From contig CAZBXB010000046.1 of assembly GCA_964496075.1 (NCBI GenBank), forward strand, positions 1 through 5,492: DNA of 5,492 nt, read 5' to 3'. The notes under the pieces were generated by a model that had not been told where the DNA came from, did not search any database, and worked only from the letters and a program-made list of their open reading frames with translations. The position numbers and the translations under genes were made by a program. This DNA comes from UBA1372 sp964496075. GTDB lineage: Bacteria; Patescibacteriota; Microgenomatia; UBA12405. Positions 4,258 to 5,492 of the stretch are shown here, piece by piece (the first letter of the stretch is position 1; the number at the start of each line of letters is the position of its first letter).

Positions 4258-5338
4258 AATTCCTGTATGCCGACCATCTTTGCCGGATTTTGATCAATAT
4301 GTTGAAGGGTTGAAGAGAATCTGGAAAAGTAAGTATTTGTCTAATTTTGCCTATTATGCGAATAAGTACGAGGAATTAGGTAAAAAGTATTTAGGGGTAA
4401 AATATGTGAGAGTATTAGGCAATGCTGATGTTGGATTAATCTTGGGATTATCGATTTTAGACTTAAAACCTGGTGAGGAGATAATCTTACCGTCTTTTAC
4501 TTTTAACTCGACGGCTAATGCAATCAGGTGGAACCACTTAAAACCGGTTTTTGCCGATATCGATAAAGATAGTTGGTGTATTGATCCAAAAGATATAGAA
4601 AAGAAAATTACCAATAAAACAAAAGTCATATTGGCAACCCACGTTTTTGGTAACCCCTGTCGGGTAAAAGAACTGAGAAAAATTTGTAATAAACACGGTT
4701 TGACTTTAATGTTTGACTCTGCTCATGGATACGGTAGCCTTTACCAGGGGAAAAAAGTAGGGACTTTAGGTGATATTGAAGTATTTAGTTTTAGTGGGAC
4801 CAAAGTAGTAACTTCGGCAGAAGGTGGATTAATGACGACTAACAAAAAAGAACTTTACGATAAAATGACAATGGCAAGGAATTACGGATTTATTGACAAT
4901 TACAATAGTGTTCGAGGTGGTGCTAACGGCAAAATCTCCGAGTTAAATGCTCTCTTAGGCTGTCTGGCTCTGCCAAAAAACGAAAATGAGTTAGTCAAAA
5001 GGCAAAAAATTGCCCAAAAATACCGTGAAGAATTGGCGGATGTGGGTGATATTGGTTTCCAAAAAATTGAAAAAGAAGACAAATCGACTTTTAAAGATTT
5101 TGGAATCACTACAAATTTGAGAGACGAACTGGCAGCAAAGTTGGAGGGGAAAAAAATCCAAACAAAAAAATACTTCCGTCCAATACATTTAATGGACTGG
5201 TACCGTGACGGTACAAAGCTTCCAGTAACCGAAGAGATCGCGAACAAATGTCTATGCTTACCGATTTTCAACGAAATGATGATTGAGGATTTAAATACAG
5301 TTATTAAAACAATAAAGAACTTTTATGGAAAAAATTGA
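4250..5338 (+). CDS. DegT/DnrJ/EryC1/StrS-family PLP aminotransferase
   Basis: A fold-type I, PLP-dependent aminotransferase of the family that usually aminates keto sugars bound to nucleotides. In the 362-residue product, IPVCRPSLPD (4-13) is the N-terminal substrate loop, and LGNADVGLILGL (56-67) is the phosphate-binding turn (usually SGT-A). LPSFTFNSTANAI (80-92) gives the cofactor-stacking region, FDSAHGYGS (155-163) contains the PLP-ring Asp D156, and FSFSGTKVVTSAEGG (179-193) contains the Schiff-base lysine K185. The C-terminal IHLMDWY and LCLPIF motifs are as in the family. The usual Gln of the D-x-A-Q motif is His here, and the length is slightly below the common 370-400. Its start lies within the queC 3' end (8-bp overlap), so it is in the same operon although it has no known role in queuosine synthesis. 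The exact substrate cannot be told. Confidence 0.88.
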   Translation: MYKIPVCRPSLPDFDQYVEGLKRIWKSKYLSNFAYYANKYEELGKKYLGVKYVRVLGNADVGLILGLSILDLKPGEEIILPSFTFNSTANAIRWNHLKPVFADIDKDSWCIDPKDIEKKITNKTKVILATHVFGNPCRVKELRKICNKHGLTLMFDSAHGYGSLYQGKKVGTLGDIEVFSFSGTKVVTSAEGGLMTTNKKELYDKMTMARNYGFIDNYNSVRGGANGKISELNALLGCLALPKNENELVKRQKIAQKYREELADVGDIGFQKIEKEDKSTFKDFGITTNLRDELAAKLEGKKIQTKKYFRPIHLMDWYRDGTKLPVTEEIANKCLCLPIFNEMMIEDLNTVIKTIKNFYGKN

Positions 5339-5492
5339 TAAAAGAAATTTTAAAATAGCCGTATTGGCAGGAGGTTTCGAACCAGAACATTACGCCTCGA
5401 TGCTAACGGATGAAAATATTTATAAAGCATTAAAAAACGCTAGTTACAAAAAAGTTAAATTATTTGACATAGACACCAAAATAGCCCAAAAA
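5325..5492 (+). CDS. D-Ala-D-Ala ligase-like protein, 3'-partial
   Basis: The ATG at 5325 starts a frame open to the window edge (56 codons seen), overlapping the aminotransferase stop by 14 bp. The visible N-terminus, KIAVLAGGFEPEHYASMLTD followed by ENIYKALKN and VKLFDID, matches the layout of the N-terminal domain of D-alanine-D-alanine ligase: a beta strand, a GG turn, a helix ending in ALK, then a second strand ending in D-x-D. In standard Ddl the segment after GG reads like xSxEREVSL; here it is FEPEHYASM, so it is a divergent member. The ATP-grasp domain itself lies outside the window, so both the family call and activity are inferred. It could be an ordinary cell-wall Ddl or an ATP-grasp ligase adapted to another amino-acid coupling. 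There is no Shine-Dalgarno; translation is probably coupled. Confidence 0.6.
   Translation, partial: MEKIDKRNFKIAVLAGGFEPEHYASMLTDENIYKALKNASYKKVKLFDIDTKIAQK

Noticed and set aside
4106..5271. Several minus-strand open frames opposite queC and the aminotransferase
   Set aside because: Low-complexity translations opposite well-conserved genes, with no independent motif or start signal.

Overview
The window is AT-rich bacterial DNA with short intergenic gaps, genes that overlap by a few bases, and TGA used as a true stop (folE and the aminotransferase both end in TGA). This composition, together with a small two-helix membrane protein of a type I associate with Patescibacteria/CPR genomes, suggests a candidate-phyla bacterium using code 11. 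The use of TGA as a stop argues against the code-25 lineages (Gracilibacteria/Absconditabacteria). The lineage call is inference; no marker gene fixes it.

Left part (1-1564): the 3' part of an unrecognised protein gene (+) faces a class II tRNA-Ser(GCT) on the minus strand. A short intergenic segment then carries back-to-back extended -10 promoters, one for the tRNA and one for a conserved two-TM membrane protein (724-1266) that looks leaderless. This gene converges on an RNHCP-type zinc-ribbon gene (1259-1564, minus), and the two genes share one 8-bp palindrome holding both stop codons.

Right part (1642-5492): a near-consensus sigma70-type promoter (TTGACA, 17 bp, TAGTAT) drives a tightly packed operon on the plus strand: folE, queD, queE, queC, a DegT/DnrJ/EryC1-type PLP aminotransferase, and the start of a D-Ala-D-Ala-ligase-like ATP-grasp gene that runs off the edge. 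FolE, QueD, QueE and QueC are exactly the four steps from GTP to preQ0, the 7-deazapurine precursor of queuosine and related compounds. No queF, tgt or queA is present in the window; the last two genes are not part of the known queuosine route.

The most notable element is the roughly 95-nt leader between this promoter and folE. It is almost entirely two tandem copies of one structured RNA unit (1682-1728 and 1730-1770). Each copy has the conserved block CGGTAGCA, an outer stem, an inner hairpin and an A-rich strand TAAAAC. The outer stem differs between the copies by a compensatory pair (A-U to G-C), and the inner hairpin is rebuilt from different bases while staying paired. The second copy's outer stem lies 2 nt before the folE start codon, where a ribosome site would be. 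This has the form of a tandem riboswitch controlling preQ0 synthesis. I cannot match it from memory to the known preQ1-I, preQ1-II or THF consensus sequences.
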